NCBI RefSeq assembly: GCF_000013045.1 | Contig: NC_007677.1 | Coordinates: forward strand, 2,542,001 to 2,606,000 | Direction: 5' to 3' | Length of the DNA: 64,000 bases | Source: Salinibacter ruber DSM 13855 | GTDB taxonomy: Bacteria; Bacteroidota; Rhodothermia; Rhodothermales; Salinibacteraceae | Shown: positions 26,015-34,702 of the stretch, piece by piece | Layout: each line of letters opens with the position of its first letter | Numbering within the stretch: the stretch's first letter is position 1 | Notes under the pieces: generated by a model | Seen by the model: the letters and a program-made list of their open reading frames with translations, nothing else | Databases searched by the model: none | What the model was told of the DNA's origin: nothing | Position numbers and translations under genes: made by a program

Positions 26015-27709
26015 CTAGCGGAGGAGCTCCGTCCGTTGGTCGCGGTACCGGTGGATGAACAGCGCCTGGTTTGCATTTTCTCCCTGGAAGCCAATGCGCA
26101 TGCCAATCCCTTCGTACGTCGGGGCGGTCCGCAGCGCCCGGGGGGTGGGCCCGGTGCCCGACGGCGAGAGGGTGGTTAGCAAAAAGCGGGCGACGTCGTA
26201 GCCCACGTAGGCCAGGCGACGGCCACTGGTGGCGAGTTCGTCCGGGGGGCTGCCCGTGAGCAGGCGGTACCGGCGGACGAACCGCTGCACGGCCGGCCGA
26301 TCCGTCTGCACGTAGAAGCCGTTCGTGTACGTGGCGATGGCCGCACTGGCCGCCTCCTTGAAGGGAAGGTCGTGCCACTCGGCGTTGCCGAGCACCCGTT
26401 TCCCGGGGAGAATTTGGCGAAGGCCCGTGAGGGCGCCCTGAATCTTCCCCGCCGTGCCCCGGCCCGACACGGGGAGATAGAGCGCCTCCGTCTCGGCCAG
26501 CAGGGAGTCGATGGTGGCGGAGTCCCGCCGGGCCCGGCGGGCGTTGGTTTCGATGAGGGTCGAGTCTTCGATGAGGGTGGGCAGCCGCGACCAGTCCCGC
26601 GCCCCTTGTAGCGGGATGCTCAGGGGCACCGTCAGGTCCTGCCGACGGGCTTCTTCCCGGAACCCTTCGGCCATGCGCGCACTCAGGCCGTTGCCCGCCT
26701 CGTAGACGATCCCGACGCGGTCGATGAGAAGCCCATTCTTTGCGGTCCGCGCCATGATCCGCCCGCGGTCCGGGATCGTGGGGTTGGCCTGGAAGACGTA
26801 GTTTTTCCCCTCGGAGACACTCTCGTCGGTGGCCATCGGCGCCACCAGGGGCACGCGGGCGGCCTCGGCCCGCTCCCCCGCCGGCCGCGCCACGCGGCTC
26901 CGGATGGGCCCCAGAATCACGTCCACGTCGTCGAGCCGCACGAGGGAGTCGACCGCCGCCCGTGCGGTCTTGGGCCGCGGGCCCGTCCGGCGGAAGTACA
27001 TCTTGGCGACCCAGTCCGGGCGCTCGACCTGCTCCGCGACGACCCGCAACGAGTCGACCCGGACCGTATCGGCCGGCGCCGCCACGGTGGTTTCCCCGTC
27101 CGCCGCCGCGAGGCTGTCCCCCGCAAGGCGGGCCGTGTCGTAGACCTCGAAGGTGTCGGCCTCCGTCCGCAGGCCGGGCGGCCGGATGTACCGCCGTCGG
27201 AGGCCGTTGTGCTCGTCGACCGCGAGCCGAATGCCGTTGAACAGGGCCTGGGACAGGGACACCTCCGCGGCCCCCATCGGAAGCGTCACGCCAACGCGGA
27301 GGGTATCTTGGGCCTGCGTCTCTTCCTGAAGGCGACGCCGGGCCCGCTCCAGGAGCCGCTCCGCCTCGTCCCGGTATGTCGTCTCCGCATACTGGTTGAG
27401 GAGGGCCTCGAGCCGGCCGATCGCGTCCCGGTAGCGCCCCAGCTGCACGAGGGCCTTCCCATCCATGAGCAGGGCGGCCGTGGTCTTGCGGTTGAGCGCG
27501 TACTCGCTCACCAACCGGAAGCGCTCGTGCGCCGTCGCGTACTCGCCCCGCTCGAACGCTGCGACCCCTTCCTCGAACAGCAGCTCCGCATTTTCGATTT
27601 CGGAGATGGCCTCCGCCTGCTGGGCGTGCGCCGATGTCCCCGGCATGCCGATGCTTAGAAGCAGAAGGAACCCAAATACACAGACCGGTCCGGAGCGGCG
27701 AGTTGCCAT
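26015..27709 (-). CDS. TPR-containing periplasmic-binding-protein-like protein (LpoA/branched-chain-binding-like)
   Basis: 564 residues from the ATG at 27709, which starts a signal peptide ending near AHAQQ (residue 30); the longer upstream frame is not export-like. Residues 35-120 form TPR-like helices (AELLFEEGVAAFERGEYATAHERF, ALVQLGRYRDAIGRLEALLNQY). From 135 a type 1 periplasmic-binding fold follows: LRVGVTLPMG, VDVILGPIRSRVARP, PLVAPMATDESVSEGKNYVFQANP, IDRVGIVYEAGNG, and ATYTNGFYVQTDRPAVQRFVRRY near the end. It resembles penicillin-binding-protein activator LpoA and leucine-type binding proteins. No ABC permease genes are close, which favours a structural envelope role over nutrient uptake. 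Confidence 0.7.
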   Translation of the reverse strand: MATRRSGPVCVFGFLLLLSIGMPGTSAHAQQAEAISEIENAELLFEEGVAAFERGEYATAHERFRLVSEYALNRKTTAALLMDGKALVQLGRYRDAIGRLEALLNQYAETTYRDEAERLLERARRRLQEETQAQDTLRVGVTLPMGAAEVSLSQALFNGIRLAVDEHNGLRRRYIRPPGLRTEADTFEVYDTARLAGDSLAAADGETTVAAPADTVRVDSLRVVAEQVERPDWVAKMYFRRTGPRPKTARAAVDSLVRLDDVDVILGPIRSRVARPAGERAEAARVPLVAPMATDESVSEGKNYVFQANPTIPDRGRIMARTAKNGLLIDRVGIVYEAGNGLSARMAEGFREEARRQDLTVPLSIPLQGARDWSRLPTLIEDSTLIETNARRARRDSATIDSLLAETEALYLPVSGRGTAGKIQGALTGLRQILPGKRVLGNAEWHDLPFKEAASAAIATYTNGFYVQTDRPAVQRFVRRYRLLTGSPPDELATSGRRLAYVGYDVARFLLTTLSPSGTGPTPRALRTAPTYEGIGMRIGFQGENANQALFIHRYRDQRTELLR

Positions 27710-27789
27710 AGAGACGAGAGACGATGTTGAAGAATTGACGCCAGGACGCGTGCCCCTCCTCCTTCCCAACGCGCCGCCCCCTCGCAGCA

Positions 27790-29370
27790 TTATTCCCACT
27801 CGATGGTGGCCGGCGGCTTGGAGCTCACGTCGTAGACGATCCGGTTGATGCCGGGCACCTCGTTGACGATGCGATTCGAGACGTGCCCCAGAAAGTCGTG
27901 GGGGAGGTGGGCCCAGTCGGCCGTCATGCCGTCCACGCTGGTTACGGCGCGCAGGGCGCACACGTTTTCGTAGGTGCGCTCATCCCCCATCACGCCCACC
28001 GCCTGCACCGGCAGGAGGACGGCGAAGGCCTGCCAGACCTCGTCGTAGAGGTCGTTGGCGCGCAGCTCCTCGATGAAAATGGCGTCCGCCTCTCGCAGCA
28101 GGGCCAGCCGCTCCCGCGTGATTTGTCCGAGGATGCGGATGGCGAGGCCCGGCCCCGGGAAGGGATGCCGCCCCACGATTGGGTCCGGCACGTCCAGCAG
28201 GCGCCCGATCTCGCGCACCTCGTCCTTGAACAGCTCCCGGAAGGGCTCGATGAGGTCGAAGTCGAGCTCTTCGGGCAGCCCGCCGACGTTGTGGTGGGTT
28301 TTGATGGTGACGGACGGGCCCTTAAACGAGACGCTCTCGATGAGATCGGGGTAGAGCGTGCCCTGGGCGAGGTAGGTGGGCCGGTGTCCCAGGTCGGCGG
28401 CGATGGCCTCGGTCTGCTCCTCGAACACCTCGATGAACGTGTTGCCGACGATGGTTCGCTTCTCCTCCGGGTCCGTCACCCCGTCGAGCCGCTCCAGAAA
28501 GCGGTCCGTGGCGTCGGTGGTGCGCAGGTCCATCTCGAAGTGGCCGCGGAACGTATCCTGCACCTGGTTCCACTCCCCCTTCCGCAGGAGGCCGTTGTTC
28601 ACGAAGATGCAGTGGAGCTGATCGCCCAGGGCCCGCTGCAGAAGGGCGGCGGCGACCGACGAGTCCACGCCCCCGGAGAGCCCCAGGATGACGTGGCGAT
28701 CCCCCACTCGGTCCCGAATCGTCTCGGTCTGCTCTTCCACGAACGAGGCGGGGGTCCAGTCGCCGCTGCACCCGCAGATCGCGTGCGCAAAGTTCTCCAG
28801 AATCTGGCGGCCGTAGTCCGTGTGCACCACCTCCGGGTGAAACTGCACGCCGTAGTAGGGCCCGTCCGTGTCGCGCACGGCGGCCACCGGGGCGTTGTCG
28901 GTCCGGGCAATCACCTCGTAGCCGTCGGGGAGGTCGGTCAGGTGGTCGCTGTGGCTCATCCAGACGGTCGAGCCGCTCGGCACGCCTTCGAAGAGAAGCG
29001 ACTTCTCCTGCCCGTCCGGCGGCACCTGCAGCTGCGCCCGCCCAAACTCGCGCCGGTCGGCCCGGGCCACCTCGCCCCCAAACTGGTGGGCCATGGCCTG
29101 CAGGCCGTAGCAGATGCCCAGCAGCGGCACCGGGGTGCCGTCGGGGCGCTCCAGCTCAAGCAGGGCCGGGTCAAGGGCCGGCCCCGCCTCGTCGTAGACC
29201 GAACAGGGCCCCCCCGACAGAATAACGCCACTCGGGTTCAGGGCGTCGATCGCGTCCGCCTCGACGGTACAGGGGCGAATCTCCGAATACACTCCGGTCT
29301 CCCGCACCCGACGCGCGATGAGTTGCGTGTATTGCGAGCCGAAGTCCAGAACAACGATCTTATCGTGCAT
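27790..29370 (-). CDS. guaA: GMP synthase (glutamine-hydrolysing)
   Basis: 526 residues starting [21 protein letters not shown]; an in-frame GTG two codons upstream is possible. The glutamine amidotransferase half has Cys87 in [17 protein letters not shown] and the [13 protein letters not shown] His/Glu pair. The ATP-pyrophosphatase half has [16 protein letters not shown]. The dimerisation end reads [15 protein letters not shown], the canonical GuaA C terminus. It makes GMP from XMP in purine synthesis. Confidence 0.97.
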   Translation of the reverse strand: MHDKIVVLDFGSQYTQLIARRVRETGVYSEIRPCTVEADAIDALNPSGVILSGGPCSVYDEAGPALDPALLELERPDGTPVPLLGICYGLQAMAHQFGGEVARADRREFGRAQLQVPPDGQEKSLLFEGVPSGSTVWMSHSDHLTDLPDGYEVIARTDNAPVAAVRDTDGPYYGVQFHPEVVHTDYGRQILENFAHAICGCSGDWTPASFVEEQTETIRDRVGDRHVILGLSGGVDSSVAAALLQRALGDQLHCIFVNNGLLRKGEWNQVQDTFRGHFEMDLRTTDATDRFLERLDGVTDPEEKRTIVGNTFIEVFEEQTEAIAADLGHRPTYLAQGTLYPDLIESVSFKGPSVTIKTHHNVGGLPEELDFDLIEPFRELFKDEVREIGRLLDVPDPIVGRHPFPGPGLAIRILGQITRERLALLREADAIFIEELRANDLYDEVWQAFAVLLPVQAVGVMGDERTYENVCALRAVTSVDGMTADWAHLPHDFLGHVSNRIVNEVPGINRIVYDVSSKPPATIEWE

Positions 29371-29429
29371 CGACACGGGGGTGGGGAGCGGCGAGTGTCA
29401 GCGTGCAGTTGCAATCAATCGGGCCGTGC

Positions 29430-29462
29430 GCGCCCCGTCCCCAACGAAGCGGGGCGGGGCGC
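29430..29462 (-). terminator. GC-rich hairpin after gcvH
   Basis: GCGCCCCG pairs with CGGGGCGC, then, past a one-base bulge, CCCC/GGGG around an 8-nt loop. It lies 26 nt after the gcvH stop and before guaA on the same strand. No true T-run follows, so it may pause or terminate weakly. Confidence 0.45.
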
Positions 29463-29487
29463 CACACGCGGCGTGTGCGGCGGGGAC

Positions 29488-29862
29488 TCACGTGACCTCC
29501 GCGTAGGCATCGGCCCCCATCAGCTCCTCCGCCTCGTCGGGCGCTGCGAGCTCGATCTCAATCATCCATCCGTCCCCGTACGGATCCTCGTTTACGACCT
29601 CCGGCGAGAGCTCAAGCTCCGTGTTAATCGCCGTAATGGTCCCCCCAACGGGCATGTACAGCTCCGACACCGTCTTAACCGCCTCGACGGTCCCGAAGAT
29701 GTCGTCCTGCCCGAGCTTTGTCCCCTCCGGCTCCAGCTCGACGAACACGATGTCGCCGAGCTCGCTCTGTGCGAAGTCCGTGATGCCCACGGTGGCCGTG
29801 CCGTTCTCGACGCGCAGCCATTCGTGATCGTCTGTGTAGTAAAGGTCGTCCGGCGTGTCCAT
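29488..29862 (-). CDS. gcvH: Glycine cleavage system H protein
   Basis: 124 residues, the usual length. It starts with YYTDDHEWLRVENGTATVGITDFAQSELGDI, as in all H proteins. The lipoyl-lysine is Lys63 in TVEAVKTVSELY. The C-terminal NEDPYGDGWMIEIEL segment is also standard. It shuttles the aminomethyl group between the P, T and L proteins. The other gcv genes are not in the window. Confidence 0.96.
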   Translation of the reverse strand: MDTPDDLYYTDDHEWLRVENGTATVGITDFAQSELGDIVFVELEPEGTKLGQDDIFGTVEAVKTVSELYMPVGGTITAINTELELSPEVVNEDPYGDGWMIEIELAAPDEAEELMGADAYAEVT

Positions 29863-30022
29863 TCGTCACGTAGGGGTAAGTGAGAGGTGTGTGCTTGGGT
29901 GAAGGTACGGGACGCAGCGGCAAATCAAAAGACCGCGCGTCCGGCCGTGCACGGCACGTCCACCGGATGCATGCGGGAGGCGTGACGAACACCGTCGGCC
30001 GCGGGACGGGGGCCCGGCGCCG

Positions 30023-30517
30023 TTACGACCGGGCCGGCACGCCCTTCTGCTCCAGCGCCTCCACGACCGGGGGCGGCACGAATTTCGAGACGTCTCCGTC
30101 CCACCGATGGGCGTCCCGCACCATCGAGGAGCTAATGAGGGCGTACTCCTCGGAGGTCATGAAGAACACGGTCTCCAGCTCCGGGGCCAGCTTCCGATTG
30201 GCGAAGGCCATGCGGAACTCCGCGTCGAAGTCGCTCACCTGGCGGAGCCCCCGCACCAGGGCCACCGCCCCGACCTTCTGCGCCCGATCCACGATGAGCC
30301 CCTGGTGGGCCTGCACCTCCACCCCGTCCAGGTCTTCGGTGCACCGCCGCACGAGCGCCGTGCGCTCCTGGGTCGAAAAGAGGGTTTCTTTTTCGAGATT
30401 CACGCCCACGGTCACCTCCACACGGTCGAAGACGCGGAGGGCCCGCTCTAGAACGTCCCGGTGGCCGAACGTGAAGGGATCAAACGTGCCGGGGTACAGG
30501 GCAAAGTTCGGGTCCAT
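30023..30517 (-). CDS. coaD: Phosphopantetheine adenylyltransferase
   Basis: 164 residues, family-normal. The N-terminal YPGTFDPFTFGHRDVLERAL carries the TFDPxTxGH nucleotidyltransferase motif. RGLRQVSDFDAEFRMAFANR and FFMTSEEYALISSSMVRD, with the final VPPPVVEALEQK, complete the signature. It catalyses the fourth step of CoA synthesis. It follows rsmD by 34 nt on the same strand; rsmD-coaD pairing is common in bacteria and supports both calls. Confidence 0.96.
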   Translation of the reverse strand: MDPNFALYPGTFDPFTFGHRDVLERALRVFDRVEVTVGVNLEKETLFSTQERTALVRRCTEDLDGVEVQAHQGLIVDRAQKVGAVALVRGLRQVSDFDAEFRMAFANRKLAPELETVFFMTSEEYALISSSMVRDAHRWDGDVSKFVPPPVVEALEQKGVPARS

Positions 30518-30551
30518 GCAGGGGCAGGGTGGGGGCAGCGCGTGCGGCAGG

Positions 30552-31166
30552 CTAAGACGTCGTCGGGGAGGACTCCGGGGCCGACTCTACGTCGTCCGTC
30601 GCGTCCCCCGCGGCCTCGTCCTCGGGGGGGAGCGGGGGGCGAAACAGACTCACGATGGTGCGCCCGTAGGACCGACTCGTCATCAGCCGGGGATGCTCGT
30701 CGAACCAGTCGTGCGAGCTGTGTTCGAGCGTGAAGACCCCATCGGTATCGAGGTGGGGCACCGCCAGGTCGGGCATCTCCTTCATGGCGTCCAGCTTGTA
30801 GGGCGGATCCGCCATGATGAGGTCGAGGGCCGGCCCCTGGTAGGTCCGCAGGTACTCCACGGCATCCCCCTGTATGAAGATGCATTTGTCCGCCACCCCA
30901 ATCTTCTCGGCGTTTTCGCGGGCGTAGTTGATGACCTCGCGCTTCCGCTCCACGAACGTCACGAGCTCCGCCCCCCGGCTGATGGCCTCCAGGCCGAGTG
31001 CCCCCGTGCCGCAGAAGAGGTCGAGCACCTCTGCGCCTTCGAGGTAGATGCGGGCGTCGATGAGCCCAAACAGGGCCTCGCGCGTCCGGGCCGTCGAGGG
31101 GCGCGTCTCGTGGCCGGAGGGGGTCTTGAGACCGTGGCCCCCAAACCGGCCGGCAATGAGTTTCAT
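30552..31166 (-). CDS. rsmD: 16S rRNA (guanine966-N2)-methyltransferase
   Basis: 204 residues from the ATG at 31166, starting MKLIAGRFGGHGLKTPSG, the standard RsmD N terminus with the TRPSTARTREALF segment. The SAM-binding EVLDLFCGTGALGLEAISRG and catalytic IMADPPYKL motifs are intact. The C-terminal 25 residues are an acidic tail (EDEAAGDATDDVES) not needed by the family and consistent with a halophile. It modifies G966 of small-subunit rRNA and sits directly before coaD. Confidence 0.94.
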   Translation of the reverse strand: MKLIAGRFGGHGLKTPSGHETRPSTARTREALFGLIDARIYLEGAEVLDLFCGTGALGLEAISRGAELVTFVERKREVINYARENAEKIGVADKCIFIQGDAVEYLRTYQGPALDLIMADPPYKLDAMKEMPDLAVPHLDTDGVFTLEHSSHDWFDEHPRLMTSRSYGRTIVSLFRPPLPPEDEAAGDATDDVESAPESSPTTS

Positions 31167-31314
31167 GATGGATTGGACGTGACAGGTGAGCGGATGCGGT
31201 GAGGAGGCCCTGCAGCCGACAAGCCTCGAAAATGGTAAACGGCTGTGGGGGGAAGAGATCCCCAACGGCGGTGGCGTCCGGGGCCCCGCCCCTTTCTTTC
31301 CTCGCGTCCCCCGT

Positions 31315-32253
31315 TCACTCCGCAGACAGAGCCAGGGCCCCGCCGATGCACGGCACGTACTCCCCGGGCTGCTCCGCGTCCGGCTCCCAGATGCGATGCA
31401 GCCGGCCGAACGGGTCAAGCAGAGTGGGGACGTCTCCGAACACCGACTCGAAAGGGCCGTCGGCCACGGCGTCGACCTCCGCCCCGTACGCAACGAGGGT
31501 CTCAAGCGCATCCGGCGCCACCCCAATTCGGTTGAGCATCCCCACGGCGTAATAGGCCTGATCTTCGGCCGTCGGGGCGTTTTGGGCCGCGTGGGCGTGG
31601 TGCCAGCTGCCGTTCCGCGTCAGGGCGTATTCGGTATGCCCCGCGTACTGCCCAATCGCGAGTTGATACTCGTCTGCATCGTCCGCCGACATCGTCGGCG
31701 TTCCATCCTCCTCCGATATCTCCAACAGATGGGCCGCCGCCTCCGCGCTGAGGATGCGCCCGGTGGTGTCCATCCCAGGGACCTCGGCGAACAGGGTCTC
31801 CATGCGCGCCTCCACCTGCTGCGGCACGGCCAGCACATGCACCCATTCGATCGTCTCGCCGTCCTCCACGGCCGTACGCACCGGTCTCGACACGGTATGG
31901 AGGGCGCCGGGCGACCGGGTGTTCGTGACCAGGGCCGCCTGGTACGCCACACGTCGATCGCGCTCCTCCGCCGAGAGCCCTTCGGGAAGCGGCATGAGAA
32001 AGCTGTACGCATCCACCGGATGGAGCACCAGGCCCGCCTTGGATGCGTCGGTGTCGTCAAAAATGCGGGACAGGGTGGCCGTGATCGCATCGAGGGGCTC
32101 AGGGCTGGTGTCGCCCCACAGGGCACGCGCGACGTCCACCTCGAAGGTCTCTGCCCCAAACCGCCGGAGGTCTACGTCCGACCCGTCCCGCGTCACTTCG
32201 GCGTACCGCACCGTCGGGCCCTGAATGTGAACCGCGGCCGAGATCGACTGCAT
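31315..32253 (-). CDS. DUF3822-like protein
   Basis: 312 residues from the ATG at 32253. It appears to have two related halves: an N-terminal strand-rich part (AAVHIQGPTVRYAEVTRDG, HPVDAYSFLMPLPEGLSAEERDRRVAYQAAL) and a C-terminal one (GQYAGHTEYALTRNG, QAYYAVGMLNRIG, LDPFGRLHRIWE, CIGGALALS). The pattern recalls the actin-like PilM fold, and location beside rsmD-coaD matches the DUF3822 family of Bacteroidota as I remember it. The function is not established. No phosphate-binding loop is obvious. Sharing of the strand with the small anchored protein upstream suggests a two-gene unit. Confidence 0.6.
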   Translation of the reverse strand: MQSISAAVHIQGPTVRYAEVTRDGSDVDLRRFGAETFEVDVARALWGDTSPEPLDAITATLSRIFDDTDASKAGLVLHPVDAYSFLMPLPEGLSAEERDRRVAYQAALVTNTRSPGALHTVSRPVRTAVEDGETIEWVHVLAVPQQVEARMETLFAEVPGMDTTGRILSAEAAAHLLEISEEDGTPTMSADDADEYQLAIGQYAGHTEYALTRNGSWHHAHAAQNAPTAEDQAYYAVGMLNRIGVAPDALETLVAYGAEVDAVADGPFESVFGDVPTLLDPFGRLHRIWEPDAEQPGEYVPCIGGALALSAE

Positions 32254-32325
32254 AGCTGTTCGTTCCTGCCTGCGTGCGTGCACGTCCTGCGTCCTCAGGA
32301 CCTTAGTCCGCCCCAGTCTGCGGGT

Positions 32326-32787
32326 CTACTCCCAGCTGGCCGCATTGGCCTGCGTGGGATCGCCGGTCAGGGTGCCAATCTGATCGTCGGTGTCCGGGTC
32401 TTCGAGCAGGTAGGTTTCAACCCGTCCCGTGTCGCTCACAGCGTACTGGAAGCGGTTGCCGGTCCGGGGCGAAAACAGCAGGGAGTCGAGGTTGATTGAT
32501 CGTCCGAACACACTGTCCTGTCGGGCCGCGAGCACCGAATCGCTGCGAATGTGCTGGAGCAAAATATTCAGTGAGTCCGGATACGATGCGCTGTCCCGCT
32601 CGTAGTCGACGAGCGCCGTGCGAACGTTCGTCATGCGCTGGCGGGTCTGCTCCGTCAGTCGCTGCTCCCGCTCGATGCGCTCGTAGGGCTCGGTGATCGA
32701 CTGGTACAAGAAGTAGGTAAGGCCGACAATTACGACCACCAGGAGGGCCTGAATGGCAGTCTGGATCGTTCCGCTGCTCGTAGCCAT
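32326..32787 (-). CDS. Small membrane-anchored protein of unknown function
   Basis: 153 residues from the ATG at 32787. One membrane helix (about 9-27, IQALLVVVIVGLTYFLYQS) is followed by a charged coiled region (RIEREQRLTEQTRQRMTNVRTALVDYERD) and a C-terminal domain with SPRTGNRFQYAVSDTGRVETYLLEDPDTDD. The layout is like a type II/IV pseudopilin or a GspM/PilO-type protein, but there is no prepilin peptidase site. It precedes the DUF3822/PilM-like gene by 72 nt and has a good promoter candidate upstream. The pair may work together at the inner membrane; that is inference. Confidence 0.6.
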   Translation of the reverse strand: MATSSGTIQTAIQALLVVVIVGLTYFLYQSITEPYERIEREQRLTEQTRQRMTNVRTALVDYERDSASYPDSLNILLQHIRSDSVLAARQDSVFGRSINLDSLLFSPRTGNRFQYAVSDTGRVETYLLEDPDTDDQIGTLTGDPTQANAASWE

Positions 32788-32886
32788 GAAAGCCGTTCGT
32801 TCGTGTTGGCAAAAAGATGACCGGGTGAACTTTCCGCTCTGCGCGAAATGGGGAACGCGGAAAGGCGGAAAATGTGGTGACGGATC

Positions 32887-32917
32887 CGAAAATAGGGGGC
32901 TCTTCCGCGAAATGCAA
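32887..32917 (-). promoter_or_regulatory. Bacteroidota-type promoter for the anchored protein / DUF3822 pair
   Basis: On the minus strand TTG (32917-32915), exactly 20 nt, then TATTTTCG (32894-32887). The predicted start near 32880 gives a leader of about 90 nt. The flanking gap (32788-33006) is also AT-rich. Confidence 0.5.
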
Positions 32918-33006
32918 TTCCCTGCACGCCCTTCAAAAAACAAGAGGGCCGTCTTCGGAGTTGAAGCCGTCGTATTTGCACCCTCGCAATCAGCCGTGTT
33001 TCCCTC

Positions 33007-33738
33007 GTGACGAACCTGCTCATCAACGTTGACCATGTGGGCACCCTCCGCAATGCCCGCGAGGAGACCTTCCCCGACCCTGTACACGCCGCTGCGCGCT
33101 GCGAGCAGGCCGGGGCGGACGGGATTGTTTTTCACCTCCGTGAGGACCGCCGGCACATTACGGAGCGGGACGTGCGTCTCCTGGCCGAGACCGTAAACGG
33201 CAAGCTCGACTTTGAGCTGTCCACCGAGGAGGAGGTGGTCTCCATCTGCTGCGACGTGGTGCCGGATCTGGCCACGCTGGTGCCCGAGCGGCGCGAGGAG
33301 GTCACCACGGAAGGCGGGCTCGACGTCACGGCGAGCCGCCCCCGCCTCAACGCCGTTACGGATCGCCTCTACGACGCCGGCGTGGACCAGGTCAGCCTCT
33401 TCGTTGACCCGGTCCCGGCCCAAATCGAGGCCACCGCCGCGGTGGGCGCCAACTGCGTGGAGCTTCACACCGGCGACTTTGCCGAGGCCTCCACCGAAGC
33501 CGCCCGGCGCGAGGAGGCCGAGCGGTTGGCCGCGGCCGCCGACGCCGCCCACGAGGCGGGCCTTCGGGTGCACGCCGGGCACGGGCTGGACTACAACAAC
33601 TTTTCTCTCTTCCGGGAGACGGTCCCTCACGTCGCCGAGGTGTCCATCGGCTTTGCCGTGATGGCCCGCGCCATTCTCGTGGGCATGGACCAGGCGGTTC
33701 GCGACATGCGTGCAACCGTCGCGAATGCTCAGCCGTAG
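33007..33738 (+). CDS. pdxJ: Pyridoxine 5'-phosphate synthase
   Basis: 243 residues with a GTG start, fixed by the conserved N terminus MTNLLINVDHVGTLRNARE, which leaves no room for a later start. Other signatures are GADGIVFHLREDRRHI, FELSTEEEVVSIC, PRLNAVTDRLYDAGVDQVSLFVDP and the C-terminal GHGLDYNN and EVSIGFAVMARAILVGM. It condenses 1-deoxyxylulose 5-phosphate with 3-amino-1-hydroxyacetone phosphate. Together with pdxB nearby it shows the DXP-dependent vitamin B6 route. Era follows by 37 nt. Confidence 0.95.
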   Translation: MTNLLINVDHVGTLRNAREETFPDPVHAAARCEQAGADGIVFHLREDRRHITERDVRLLAETVNGKLDFELSTEEEVVSICCDVVPDLATLVPERREEVTTEGGLDVTASRPRLNAVTDRLYDAGVDQVSLFVDPVPAQIEATAAVGANCVELHTGDFAEASTEAARREEAERLAAAADAAHEAGLRVHAGHGLDYNNFSLFRETVPHVAEVSIGFAVMARAILVGMDQAVRDMRATVANAQP

Positions 33739-33775
33739 GCGCCCTGTTTCTTGATCACCTCTTTCCCTTCTTTCC

Positions 33776-34690
33776 ATGGAGCACTCCGAGCCCCTCTTCG
33801 ACGACATCTCCGACGACCACACCAGCGGCTACGTCGCCATCGTGGGCAAGCCCAACGTGGGCAAGAGCACGTTGATGAACGCCCTGCTCGGCGAAAAGCT
33901 GTCGATCGTCACCAAAAAGCCGCAGACCACCCGGCACCGCGTCCTCGGCATCCACTCGGGGCCGGAGCACCAGGCCATCTTTCTAGACACGCCGGGCATC
34001 ATCGAGCCGCGCTACGCGCTCCACGAAACCATGATGGGGCAGGTGCAAGGGGCCATTCGGGACGCCGACCTACTGCTCTTTCTGCACGAGGCCACCCAGG
34101 ACGAGCCGGACACGCAAAGCCTGAAGAAAATTGGCGACACGCCGGCGTTTCTGGTCCTCACCAAGATGGACCTGATTCCGAAGGAGGAGACCCTCCCCCT
34201 CGTGGAGTCCTACGAGGACCGCCGCGCCTTCGACGAGGTAGTGCCGACCTCGGCCAAGGAGGGCTTCAACCTCCAGACCCTCCTCCACCTCGTGCTGGAC
34301 ACCCTGCCGGAGGGCCCGCCCTTCTACCCGAAGGATCGGATCAGCGAGCACCCGGAACGCTTCTTCGTGGCCGAGATGATCCGGGAGAAGGTGTACAAGC
34401 ACTACCACCAGGAAATCCCCTACTCCGTGCAGGTCAACGTCGTGGCCTACGAGGAACGGCCCGAGGGGACGAAGGACTATATCGACGCCGAGATCGTCGT
34501 CATGGAGGAGTCGCACAAGGGCATCCTCATCGGCGAGGGAGGCAAAGCGCTCAAGAAGGTGGGCACGACGGCCCGCGAGGACATCGAGGCGTTCGTTCAA
34601 AGCCCCGTGTACCTGAACCTGCACGTGAAGGTACAGGAGAACTGGCGCGACCGGAAGACCGTCCTCCGCTCTTACGGTTACCTGGCGTAG
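33776..34690 (+). CDS. era: GTPase Era
   Basis: 304 residues. G1 is GKPNVGKST (24-32), the switch region TKKPQTTRHRVLGI, G3 DTPG (71-74), G4 LTKMD and G5 TSAKEG. The C-terminal KH domain has the EIVVMEESHKGILIGEGGKALKKVG type II KH motif and ends in RSYGYLA. Era binds the 3' end of 16S rRNA in small-subunit assembly. The gene ends 12 nt before the convergent end of pdxB. Confidence 0.96.
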   Translation: MEHSEPLFDDISDDHTSGYVAIVGKPNVGKSTLMNALLGEKLSIVTKKPQTTRHRVLGIHSGPEHQAIFLDTPGIIEPRYALHETMMGQVQGAIRDADLLLFLHEATQDEPDTQSLKKIGDTPAFLVLTKMDLIPKEETLPLVESYEDRRAFDEVVPTSAKEGFNLQTLLHLVLDTLPEGPPFYPKDRISEHPERFFVAEMIREKVYKHYHQEIPYSVQVNVVAYEERPEGTKDYIDAEIVVMEESHKGILIGEGGKALKKVGTTAREDIEAFVQSPVYLNLHVKVQENWRDRKTVLRSYGYLA

Positions 34691-34702
34691 CCTCGCAGGA
34701 CC

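Noticed and set aside
27883-29883. Long plus-strand frame across guaA and gcvH
   Set aside because: It spans two well-identified genes on the other strand and has no recognisable domain.
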